A DNA stretch of 64,000 nt from Nageia nagi (lineage: Eukaryota > Pinophyta): the NCBI GenBank assembly GCA_050084985.1, contig JBITNC010000001.1, positions 41,664,001 through 41,728,000 of the forward strand, written 5' to 3'. Made by a program: the position numbers and the translations under genes. A model generated the notes under the pieces. That model did not search any database. It was not told the DNA's origin and saw only the letters and a program-made list of their open reading frames with translations. This document shows positions 22,679 through 32,599 of the stretch, piece after piece (position 1 is the first letter of the stretch; each line of letters opens with the position of its first letter).

Positions 22679-23370
22679 TTGCTTTGATTTGACAAGAATG
22701 TCATAAATATGAGCCTCCACTATTTTGTGAATATGCTTATATAACATACTAACCATGGCTCTTGATATGTAGCACCAGGATTTTTTAGTCCAAACGGCAT
22801 AACCTTCCAACAAAAATTTCCCCAAGGTGTTGTGAAAGTGGTTTTATGTTAGTCCATAGGATTAATTAATATGTGATTGTAACCTAAAAAACCATCCATA
22901 AATGACAACATATCATGACCAGTTATGCTAGCAACAATCATATCAATATTAGGTAATGAAAAATCATCTTTAGGATAAGCATTGTTGATATCATGAAAAT
23001 TAGTACATACCCGTATTTCACCAATTGGTTTGGTAATAGAAACAATGTTAGATATCCACTCAAAATAAGCAATAGGCTATATGAATCCTGCTTGCAAGTA
23101 TTTTTCAATCTCTTTTTTTACTAACAAGGCCTTAGAAGGATGCATTGTTCTAGGCTTTCACTTAATTGGTTTGGCATTTGCTTTCAATGGAAAATTATGC
23201 ATAATAAATGAAGGATCTAATGTAAGCATATCATCATAATACCAAGCAAAATTTTTAGAATGTATGATGAATTTAGATTTGTACCTTTCTTGCTCAAAGG
23301 AGGTTATGGTTACTCCAATTTGAAGCAATCTCTCCTTATCTATAATGTCGATGTTAGTGTTAAGCAACTC
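22560..23370 (-). pseudogene. Gypsy-inner RT (palm core), truncated at its 3' side
   Basis: The section 23367-23158 holds the region before RT, with KNFAWYYDDMLTLDPS and LKANAKPIK. After several stops the RT palm appears at 22825-22560. There RAMVSMLYKHIHKIVEA precedes HIYDILVKSK, where plant gypsy has YIDDILVKSK, so the catalytic motif is damaged (22711-22700). The RT ends at GKLLGLMV, and integrase zinc-finger sequence follows almost immediately. The RT connection region and RNase H, normally some 1 to 1.5 kb, are missing. Confidence 0.85.
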
Positions 23371-23780
23371 TTCTTATGGGAAGGTGAGATCCTTTATTGT
23401 TGGTAATAATGATGGAAAATCCTCCATAGTAACATCAATAATCTTAGCTTCTCCTAAGGGCTAAACTTGTAACACATCATGAAAATTGGCCTCTCATCCA
23501 AAATAAGCATATAAGAGGCATGATATTTTTTATTAGATTTGGGCAATTCTGAATGTGCCCCCAAGTATTCAAGCAAATCATCACTAGTATTAAAATAACC
23601 AAAGGTAAGAGGCAAGATATGATAAATCCACATATCCTCATCAATCTCATCAGATAATTCTATTACATTAGATTTTTTAACAAACTATATGGGATCCCAT
23701 TTTTGTTTGACTTGTCCATCACCACCTATACCTATCTTAGTAAGCTATGTTTTTAGAAAAATAGAAAAATCAAACATACC

Positions 23781-24302
23781 TTACTCAATTTTACCTAAAC
23801 CTCCTCCCTTGTACTTGCAATTATTAATCATATATTTTTGAACAAAATTGGAAGGAAACATTTTACCTAATTCATAAGATGCAGGTATATCACCTTCAGA
23901 ATACTGGTCCATCATTTCAAACAAAATAGAGTTGGAAGGGTCATTGAAATCATTATTTGCACAATGCAGGTGCCCTATATGTAGAATAGCATGATGTTGG
24001 CATCCTAAAACTATCAATATTTGAGGCCTTACCAAGTCTTTAATGAATGCAAATAAGTTTATATAATTTATTTTGTAAGTTCCCATATCTATTTCTATGA
24101 TTTGTACATGTTTATCTATATTTTCCCCCAATGTGAGATCATCTAAGGATTCTATTTCAAAAAGTGGTGGAACCAAGGCCATCTCTTCCAAGTTAGCAAC
24201 ATTGCACAGTGCAAAGGGCTCAGGATTAGCTAAGATTGTATGGACTTCTCCTTGGAATTCAAACTTTAGCCTACCATGTAATTTAGAAGGGACAGCTTCC
24301 AT
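23781..24302 (-). pseudogene. Gypsy-inner protease-RT linker with G-patch-like end
   Basis: 173-residue open section. It starts with a FEFQGEVHTILANPEPF stretch typical of gypsy protease C-terminal flanks, is acidic in the middle, and ends KYKGGGLGK, the glycine pattern of a G-patch. G-patch segments next to retroviral or gypsy proteases are known. Probably a cleaved linker of the Pol polyprotein. Confidence 0.7.
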
Positions 24303-24359
24303 ATCATCAATCTAAGGTCTTCCTAAAAGCATATTATAAGATAACTTGGAATAAAATAC

Positions 24360-24833
24360 CTAAAACTTGGCTAGAATAGTTCTAACTCCTATGGTAATCA
24401 TGATGGTAACTATGCCTAGTGGCTTCTTACAAGAGCTATCATATGCTCTAATTTTGAAAGTAACCACATCTAATGGAGGGATTATTACACCTTTTTCATG
24501 TAATTGAGACAAAAAATGGTTGGAATATACATTCATAGCTGAGCCATTATCTACCATGGTCCTTTTGACTTCCCATTCATCTACCATAGGGGTGATACAT
24601 AAAGCTACACACTCATCTAGTAGTTCTTGGTTGAGTATTTTAGACTTATGAAAAGAGATAGTTTCACTTTCCCTAAGAGTTTGGAACTTCTCAAAAAATA
24701 TAGTTGCTAAAATGTTAGTAGGAATAGTTTCATTCTTAAATAAATTATATAAAACATCCCTATGAGATTGAGAATTAGAAATGAGATCATACAAACTAAT
24801 CTTGGTGGGTGTATTTTTCAATTGATCAATCAT
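24360..24833 (-). pseudogene. Gypsy-inner protease (retropepsin)
   Basis: 157-residue open section containing VKRTMVDNGSAMNV (about 24565-24525), the retropepsin active-site loop in the D-N-G-S form common in Tat-like plant gypsy elements, followed by PLGIVTIMITIGVRT. It is open for its whole length; the stop at 24360 joins it imperfectly to the next block. It would mature Gag and Pol. Confidence 0.85.
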
Positions 24834-24949
24834 TCTATAAACTTTAGGATCAGGTGGGATACTTGTTCAATGGTAAATGAATTTGGAAAATTTCATGGAT
24901 GTCCTCTTCAAAAGATAGCACACACCTATTTGACCAATATGACCACATT

Positions 24950-26100
24950 GATGGCATCTCCTTATTTAACAATACTTTCATCAATATTGTACCTTTCTTG
25001 TTCTATGAGGGCTATAATAGCTGCTCCTAATGTTTTGCAAAATTTTGTACGATGCCCTTTTCATTAATGATAAGCACAATATGCCACAAATTGTCCCAAA
25101 GGTGTATCATTATCAACTTTTTCAAGTGGGTGTAGGAGGCCTTTCTTCATTAAGTCCCTCAAAAGAACCCTTGGTGGGATTAGAAATGTGTAGTTGGTCT
25201 CTTTTGAGGAATTAAATCTTTGTGCCTTTGGAGGATTCTTGGGTCTATCTACCATATTAATTGGTTTCTCCTCTTTCTTGGCATATTATTTTCAATTATC
25301 TTTGAAAAAATTGTTAGGTGCATATTTAATCTTTCCTATATATGGTAAAACTTTTTCTTTTTGTACTAATTGTTGAACTAGAGTACTAAATCCAACATCT
25401 TTAGCACTAGGAGCATGCAATTTAAGTAGAGGAATAATATATTCATGAAATATGTCATAAATTTCAAATTCATCTAATTTAACTCAAGTAGTTTGCCATA
25501 CCTTTTTGAAGCATAAGACATAGTTCTCTATCGTTTCATTGCTTGCTTGATGAAGTGCACATAATTCTAATATATTGCCTTGTTCTTTAATATTATGTTT
25601 GTATTGACCCATAAATATGCGAACTAAATTTTTTAAGGAATCAATAGACTTACTTGATAGAGAGTAGAACCACTAAGTAGCATCACCTTTTAGACTCCTT
25701 GGGAAGAATTTAGCCATTAACCTCTCATCTGAACCTAGTTTCAACAAGCACTCCTCCTGAAAGCTAATGAGATGTTGCTTAGGATCTTGTTCACTATTGA
25801 AAATCTCAAATTTAGGGGTCTTATGATTAGGTGGTAGGGAAAATTATGGATGTCATCTATCAATGGTGAAATGAAAATGCCCTCATAGTCATTCAGATTG
25901 GATTATGTGGTATGAGATGAACCTCTTGGATTAGTCAAGCTGGAACCTGGATTGTTATTTGTAGCAATCTCCCTTTGTAAATCCAAAATATTCATGTTAA
26001 AATCTTGAATCATGGTTGTAAGTTGATCCATATTAATGCCATTAGCATCATAAGGATAGGAATATACAGTGCTGGCATCTTGATCCTAATAAGAAGGGTT
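24950..26100 (-). pseudogene. Gypsy-inner gag (capsid and nucleocapsid)
   Basis: N-terminal sequence with MDQLTTMIQDFNMNILDL is near 26030. The capsid core (SLKGDAT, SKSIDSLKNLVRIF, LELCALHQASNETIENYVL) lies at about 25710-25510. The open section 25255-25064 then carries basic sequence and the nucleocapsid box YCAYH ... KGHRTKFC, interrupted by stops at about 25063. The 63-codon piece alone would not be recognisable; the neighbouring frames supply the identification. Confidence 0.8.
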
Positions 26101-26132
26101 AGTATGATCTCACCTATAATGCGAGATAAATT

Positions 26133-26152
26133 GAGTAGTCGAGTTCACCAAA
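26133..26152 (-). other. Primer-binding site of Gypsy-inner
   Basis: On minus, TTTGGTGAACTCGACTACTC starts directly after the 5' LTR end (TTACA). It resembles the TTTGGCGACTC-type site seen in Tat-like plant gypsy elements, with mutations. The tRNA assignment (Arg) is inference. Confidence 0.55.
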
Positions 26153-26800
26153 TGTAATAGCTAAATAATGTGATTAATGTAAATGTGGTTGATTAATACA
26201 ATATTTCTCTACTTTATAAATATTGATGCATATATCAAAAATATGGCTATAATAGGAATACAATAGTTTTTACTTATATTCTATATTTATTCTATCAATC
26301 ATAACATGCACAAAATACAAAGCATACATTCATGGACAAGTACAGCACTGGAGTCCTATAATTGGCACATCATCAGTGTCGTAAGATAAGTGAAATTACA
26401 AGTACGAACAAGAATGTAGCAATGAGCAAATTAGTAAATAATCAAATTATGAATATACATGCAAACTTATAGAATAATAGATGCGTAAATGTAAATAGAT
26501 AAAGTAAGTTGCAATCCTTTGAATGATCTTCAATTGATAATATTTGTATTAGTTTGAAAATGATTATGTGCCCATGATTTTCTTATGCTCCACTCATGCC
26601 CTATAGGTCATCTAATTATGCCTATATATATGATACAAGTTTATATGACTTTGATATTTTGACCCCTTGTACATTCCACAAGGGTCAAATACATGGCCTA
26701 CACCTCTTATATATATTTTTAATCCCTTTTTAAATAATGCATTATTAAGGGATTAAAATGATTTATTAAATGTATAAAGGTTTATTTTGAGGTATATACA
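26153..26800 (-). repeat. 5' LTR of Gypsy-inner (high-coordinate copy)
   Basis: 648 bp, starting TGTAATAGCTAAATAATG and ending GTATATACA. Pairs with 19714-20363. It keeps the TTTTAATCCCTT/AAGGGATTAAAA inverted repeat (26717-26728 and 26747-26758). Confidence 0.93.
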
Positions 26801-27660
26801 AATACTTTGATCCATATCATGAAACTTCTTTAATATTTCATCATTGGTATTAGAAGGTTGATGAGAGTGTATTGCTTGAGAAATTTGACATTGGTTATAA
26901 AGAGGTGCTTGAGTTTTCCCATAAGGTTTATAAATTGGTTGATTAGGGGAAAGATTCACTTATGGTGTATAATAAGATTGACTTGTAAACCCTTAAGTCA
27001 TTTGATTTTCAAACCCTTGGATAGGAAATTGAGTCTACCGAAGATTTGGATCTTGATTTTTTGAAATAATTGAAAGTACCTTTGAGTAGGGGTAGGTCCT
27101 CTTTGTTGAGAACCAACATATACTTGAGAAGGATTGGGATTTTGAGGTTGAGAATATGTTGGTATAGTCACTTGAGAAGAAGAAGAAGGAATTGATTGAG
27201 AAGAAAGAACATTTATGTGCACCTTAGGTTGAGAAACATTGGGTGGCACATATGTTAGTTGAAATTGTGATTGGAGAATAGCTTGAGGATTTTTTGAACC
27301 CAAGTCACTTTGTATATTTGGTTGTTTAGGTTGATAAAAAGAGCTAGGTTGATCAATTGTAGAAACTTGAGTAGGTGTAGTATGAGTTATAATCCTCAAG
27401 ACTTGAGAATCAATATTTACCCCTTGCCCTTGTGAAGTTGGTTGATTTGTCATAACTTGTAAAAAGTTATTAAATTTTTGAATCCTATACCACTCTTTAA
27501 ATATTTGTACTTTTTCCCTATCATCATGAAAAGGAGAACTAAACGGTCCTAGAGTGGGTAGTTCAATTTTTGAATGTGATACTTGATTCAAAGGATCCAC
27601 TTGAGATACAAATGGAGCTTGGGGTAAGCTTAATAATAATTTTTAATATTATCCTAAAAG
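26801..27660 (-). pseudogene. Gypsy-outer gag, N-terminal part (Pro/Gln/Ser-rich)
   Basis: The open section 27600-26998 codes 200 residues very rich in Gln, Pro, Ser and Thr (for example SQSIPSSSSQVTIPTYSQPQ). It begins with a FHDDREKVQIFKEWYRIQKF helix. A second section near 26960-26801 contains NTNDEILKKFHDMDQS. The polar low-complexity region followed by a capsid domain (19513-19277) fits Gag of this element type. The N-terminal part has no enzymatic domain. The frame runs up to the Gypsy-inner insertion point. Confidence 0.65.
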
Positions 27661-30600
27661 AAAAGGCATCTTGCAATAATTGTATATGATGGAACTAAAG
27701 AGGTTTGATTCATCATATCAATCAGCTCTTTGCAAGGGAGTTACTTGGTTTTCAATTATCTCAATATGGTAAGAGAAGAGTTAGATTTTTCTTCAAATTG
27801 AGGTTTAATGGAAGTGGATGGCATGTAAGAAGAAGGTTGAGGCTCATGATAAGAAGGCTCCATAGTTGAAACATATGGTTAGGAAGAAGAGTACAAAGGT
27901 TATGAAACCTTTATATCTTACCCCAAAGAATGATGTGGGATTTCAAAACCCACCATTGTTATGTCTTTGTGACCTTGAGAAGGGACATCAAAAGGTTGGG
28001 TTTCAATGATTAGAACATGAGGTGATGAAGGTATAGTCCTTGGATGATGGGGGAAAGGTGTTGTTTGGCTTTGAATTGTTCAAAAATTATTGAATATAGT
28101 GATTTATAAATAAAATTTCTTTTTGGGAAGCAAGGTCATATTGTACATCAACCACATTTTTATGTGGTGAGCTAGGTTCTCCAAACATGGGATTTATATG
28201 AACATTAGATTGAATGTCTCTATATAGTTATGATCCTTCTTGGAGATGTGGGTTAAAAGCATGTCTAGATAGTGAGGTTTAAATGGGAAAAGCTTTGGAA
28301 GCATGGGGTGTGTGTGTTTTGGAAGAAGGGTCATTTTTAGATAGGGGTTCTTATTTTCATTATTCTCTCACTTATCTAGATCTAGGTTATGCTCTAGTTT
28401 CAACCAAATTAGCATAATATTCATACTCAATTTTAGAATTACAAACAAGGGCTCACAATAGCAATGGTACATAAAGAAAATGATCCCAATGGTTCAAAAT
28501 AAGATTAAGAAAACAAACACAAAGCCTAAGTGTTTTGTTAAATCTTAATATAGAAGATGAAAAATTATTACAAACAACATAGGATTATCGTTTGAGATAT
28601 CAATCCTACATGAAAGATAATAATAGTGGGATCATAGCAATGATGATTATCTTATTTAGTATATTCTTGTTCACATTACAACACAAATTTGATTTAGATC
28701 AAGGCATGCATCAAATTCTAATGTAATTTTTTTTATTTTTTTCAAAACACTACCACTATTTTTAATGCTAACATATATGTTAGGATTTACATCAGTTTTA
28801 GCATCATCAAAAATGTGAAATGGGATTTTATATAGCATCATACTACATCACAAATAGTGTCAATTTTCATCATAATTAGCATAAAAAGATATTTTGCATT
28901 AATTATAGTAGTACTTATCATCACTAAATTCAATTATTGCATCACTGAGCATCATTTATTACATTAGTATTAGTGTAAAAATGTAGAATTTTGAAAAAAA
29001 AATATATTCAATTATTTTTAAAATCATTATAGTCTATGGATAAACCCTTTTATGAATCTCCTAGTTTGGTGCATGCTTTGAGGATACTAGGAGAGGTGAA
29101 TTGATCTAGTTAGACTAGTGTTGTTGTTTGTTGCATTTGGTGAAAGAAAATTTTATTTTAAAGAGTATTTGATGTATGTATAAACTACGTTGCAAATCTC
29201 TCAATTTAGTACATGCTTTAAGGATGATGGGAAAGGTGAATTGATTTGGTTGGAATGTTGTTGTTATTTGTTACATTTGGTGAAATTATATCAATGCTTG
29301 TTAAGGAAATCCATATCTTTAGTAACCTAAAATTATCATATTCCATGAGAAGATGTCTTATTCAGTCAAATAATGAAAAAATTTATTCATGGATGTCCAC
29401 CAAACTTTTGCAGTTGACATACATGTGGATAAGTCTATCTTGTATAAAATTGTGCATGATAGGGTCAAATTTAAGTTTGACACGATTGATGAGTGAATGA
29501 AGGAAATTGCCCTCTAAAAGAGCATTGTTAGCAATGTAGGACTACAAGAGTTGAAGACATGTTGAAGAGTCTAGTAAGAAAAATATGCATTATGTGATTC
29601 CATTTTATATAGTATTTGATGTATGTATACATTGTTGATTAAATAATTGAATCAAAGGTTATATAATGATCTATGTGCATGATCCATGTATGATCCCACC
29701 TTTTTTTAAGATATTTTTTATGCTAATTAGCATCAATAATAGTGTTAATATTAGCATCAACAATAGCATCAGAACATAAAAAAAATTACATAAAATAAAT
29801 TTTTAATACCATTTTGATACATACTAACATTAATAACATCAAGATATATTTTTTGACTAGTTTGATGTTTGCTCTAATGTTAATTGGATTTGTGTTTTAG
29901 TGTCAATTTGGGGATATTATCTTATTAATGAGATTGATTTTAAGGTTCTGTCACTTCTTTTTTAGTTTTTCTAGAATGAATCTAATCAAGCATTTTTGGG
30001 TGAGGCTAGATCTTTAGTGGTATGGAACATTTAATGGCTCAAGTCATGTAGATCACCTTAGTCATGACCTCCAAGTGCGAGCGAGACCATGGAGATGAAA
30101 TCCATGTATTGTAGAAGAACACTAGACTCAAATGTGTGACTAATGTAATGTAATAAAGAAAATACAAAGTGCAACTATATGGATGCAAAAGTGCAGCATA
30201 TCCCTTCACATGATGTTTATGAAAAAAAGATACTCCCTCCTAAGGATGACCTTTCCCTTTTTCTTTCATTGATGCAAGAAAATAGAATAAGTCCTAGGAT
30301 GCAAATAACAAGAAAAACTAGGCTAAAACATGACAAAACAAGGATAAAAGCCTAAGGGGGCTCCCACTCCATGTTTATTGTATCATACAATATTTGTCTT
30401 ACAAAATTTGGTAGTAACTAGTAGAATTAAAACTAATTAGCAGTACTAATTGGTAGATCGATCAACTAGCTTGTTAACTGGTTTACAGTGGTACCCATAG
30501 AAACTTAAAATAGTGTATAAAAATGCTTAAATAAAATATCTTTATAATTTTTATTTTAAAATGCTAAAAAGGGAATCTTGTCACCTAATTATAGAGTTGA

Positions 30601-31030
30601 AACTATTGACCAAGTGATAAAAACTAGTTAAACCTAGCTAAAATACATAAAACCTTACGATTGAGCTAGCCAATGCATACAGGTTTGGCTAACTACTCAA
30701 AATCATTTTGGTATAGACTGACTAGTTAATGACCATTGCAATATTAATTAGTAGGTGTTATGTTAGCAAAGCTCAACCAATCTACCTCAAATTGGCTAGT
30801 CATAGTGGACCCATCTAATTATTATTAGTTAATTTTCTACTAAGTATGAGAAGCTTGTACATCCAGATCTCACTTTGAGCACATTCAAGAAGGTACCCTA
30901 GAAGAACAAAAATATTCTAGTATAAAAAAATATATGAGAAATTAATAGAAAGGGTCAAAATAAAACTCTACAAAGAGGGATAAAGGTTAATAAATCTTCT
31001 CCAAAATGGTATGTCATGGACCAAGGTAGG
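27661..31030 (-). other. Leader of Gypsy-outer (no recognised gene)
   Basis: Between the 5' LTR and the recognisable gag. 28.4-27.7 kb continues Ser/Pro-rich broken reading similar to the gag N-terminus. 29055 and 29194 start two copies of a roughly 90-bp block (GCATGCTTTGAGGAT / ACATGCTTTAAGGAT ... GGTGAATTGAT). 28.68-29.9 kb may be a fold-back insertion. No other domain seen. Confidence 0.5.
28680..29906. mobile_element. Possible fold-back (MITE-like) insertion
   Basis: The left end ACACAAATTTGATTT... and the reverse complement of the right end ACACAAATCCAATTA... share about two thirds of bases over some 45 bp. Further inward, TTAATGCTAACATATATG pairs with TTAATGTTAGTATGTATC. The interior is rich in AGCATC motifs. 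I could not find a target duplication, so the class is unknown. Confidence 0.35.
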
Positions 31031-31050
31031 TCCCATTATGATTGCCAATT
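31031..31050 (-). other. Primer-binding site of Gypsy-outer
   Basis: On minus, AATTGGCAATCATAATGGGA follows the 5' LTR end. It resembles the TTTGGCGATC-type sites of plant gypsy elements and places the element on the minus strand. The tRNA is not certain. Confidence 0.5.
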
Positions 31051-31985
31051 TATAGGCTTCCTAAAATCCATCTCTATTGAACTAAAACATACCTTGCTAA
31101 TAGCCCAACGGATTCTAAAATAGTCCCATAACTAGTAGTGTTATGATATGACCATGACATTATTAACATGTGATAAGATACAAAGAGATAGAGATTAGGT
31201 CTGATGTGATCAAATGCTTATGATAAAATGATTTTTAGTGGGGATTTCTAAGCCTTAGGTCCATAGAACCTAAGACCTTACCAAATGAGCTTGTGGATAT
31301 TTGTAAATCCCCTAGCCTAGAATCAAAAAGATAATAGAAAAGAAAATAATTCCTATAATGCACATTGATTTAAATATGATTTTAAAAATAATAAATCCTA
31401 AGATAACCTAGATATATGATGATATTAGTCTAAGATGCAACTACATGCAAGAATATAATGAAATGACCATGATGTGATAAAAAGGATGTAATATGCCTTG
31501 AGAGGAGCTCCAATGACTTATAAAAATATTAATAAAATAATGTTAGATCACATAAAACAAAAAAAAAACATGAGTATGCCCAAGATTCTTTTGCATGTGA
31601 ATGGAAAAAAGCTTGTATTTTTATGCTTGGAATTATGGGTATGGCTCAAAAAGTGAGTGTACAAGTGTGTATAAGGCTACAAATCATGAATACATGAGTG
31701 TAATTAGGTTAAATAGAGCACATGTGAGAGATAGTCATTACAAGAGTTGATTTGAAATTATAGTTTATATTGGACAATCAACCAAATAGTACACCATTTA
31801 GGGCTTTACAAGTGAACCAGATGATTGGTTTTCTAACCAATAGATCGGTTAGGTTATAGTGTTAAAATGGATAAAGTGCTCACAAGCTATCAATGGTTTG
31901 TAATGATCATTATAAGCTCATAAACATATAAAATTGCATGTAAGTCACCTAATCAAGGTGAATGTGCAAGTTTTAAATGTTTACA
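31051..31985 (-). repeat. 5' LTR of Gypsy-outer (high-coordinate copy)
   Basis: 935 bp, TATAGGCTTCC ... GTTTACA on plus. It pairs with 15904-16919 but is shorter by about 80 bp through several deletions. The TG end has become TA. Confidence 0.83.
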
Positions 31986-31990
31986 ACTAT

Positions 31991-32590
31991 GTGGCCTTTC
32001 ATGCAAAGTTTGGTTTCTCTCATTGGGAAATTTGCCTATGATAAACCAACTCACTTAGTTATGACTCATTTGAACCATATAATGTGTGTTAATCTTTCCA
32101 AGGATTTGAAAGAATACATAGATGCCAAGGTCAATTATCACTAGACTAAAAATGGACTTAAGAGGCGAGCAATTTGAGGCACTTTTTAGGAAATATAATG
32201 AAATGGCTTAAAATGACCCCTTAATGAAAACAAAAATAAAAAATGTTCATGGAGGGGACTAGGTAGGCACTTGGAATATTTTTGTTCATTCGAGTTTTTC
32301 AAGTTTGTCAACTGAGGGATTAGAGAAGAGCAAGGGGTATTTTTCAAGGTGAGATGAGAGTAAGATAAGAGGAGGAGAGATAAGATAAGACAAGGTTCAA
32401 GTAGGTGTTCTATAGTTTGTAACCTTATATTCTTTTGCATTCTCCATATAGATTTGTTCGTTGTACTTTTTTGCATTATTTTAGAAAACCCATTTTTTTA
32501 GATGAGGTGGAAGTAGGGTTTCTTTCATTTTATGACCTTTAATTCTTATATAGTATATGACCTTGTATTCTTATACATTTTACATATATT
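31991..32590. other. Stretch without a recognised gene
   Basis: AT-rich sequence between Gypsy-outer and the PPR remnant. The minus-strand open frame 32186-32476 has no motif I know and no coding context. Confidence 0.5.
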
Positions 32591-32599
32591 CATGTGCTA

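Larger units (their letters stand above)
19714..26800 (-). mobile_element. Gypsy-inner: complete Ty3/gypsy element nested in Gypsy-outer gag
   Basis: 7.09 kb, minus strand. LTRs 19714-20363 and 26153-26800 are both TGTA ... TACA and roughly 90% identical by eye. Flanking 5-mers AATAT (19709-19713) and AATAC (26801-26805) match at 4 of 5 positions. A primer site lies next to the right LTR and a polypurine tract next to the left one. Coding order on minus: gag (about 26.1-24.95 kb), protease (24.83 kb), a G-patch-like linker (24.3-23.78 kb), RT (about 23.3-22.55 kb), integrase (22.55-21.6 kb), then a 3' region with tandem repeats. The motifs (HKIVEA, CQKHANL, NWLGPYVV) and the long repeat-bearing 3' region suggest the Tat-like branch of plant gypsy elements (inference). 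All coding parts are broken. Confidence 0.92.
15904..31985 (-). mobile_element. Gypsy-outer: gag-protease-only Ty3/gypsy element, interrupted by Gypsy-inner
   Basis: LTR-like copies at 15904-16919 and 31051-31985 align along their length and end TGTA ... TACA (the right copy starts TATA). Flanking 5-mers ATTAT (15899-15903) and ACTAT (31986-31990) match at 4 of 5 positions, as expected for an old target duplication. Orientation is minus: a primer site lies inside the right LTR and a polypurine tract inside the left one. Internal coding comprises gag (27600-26801, continuing at 19713-18500) and protease (about 18190-17800). Less than 0.9 kb is left between protease and the polypurine tract, so RT, RNase H and integrase are absent. 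Without the 7.1-kb insert the element would be about 9.0 kb. Confidence 0.85.

Noticed and set aside
26998-27600. 200-residue Gln/Pro/Ser-rich protein as a host transcription factor or prion-like gene
   Set aside because: It lies between the LTR and the capsid domain of Gypsy-outer in the same orientation, so Gag N-terminus is the simpler reading.
18500-27660. Two independent gag genes on the minus strand at 18.5-19.7 and 26.8-27.6 kb
   Set aside because: The pieces lack each other's domains, abut the target duplication of Gypsy-inner and continue in the same codon phase, so they are one gene split by insertion.
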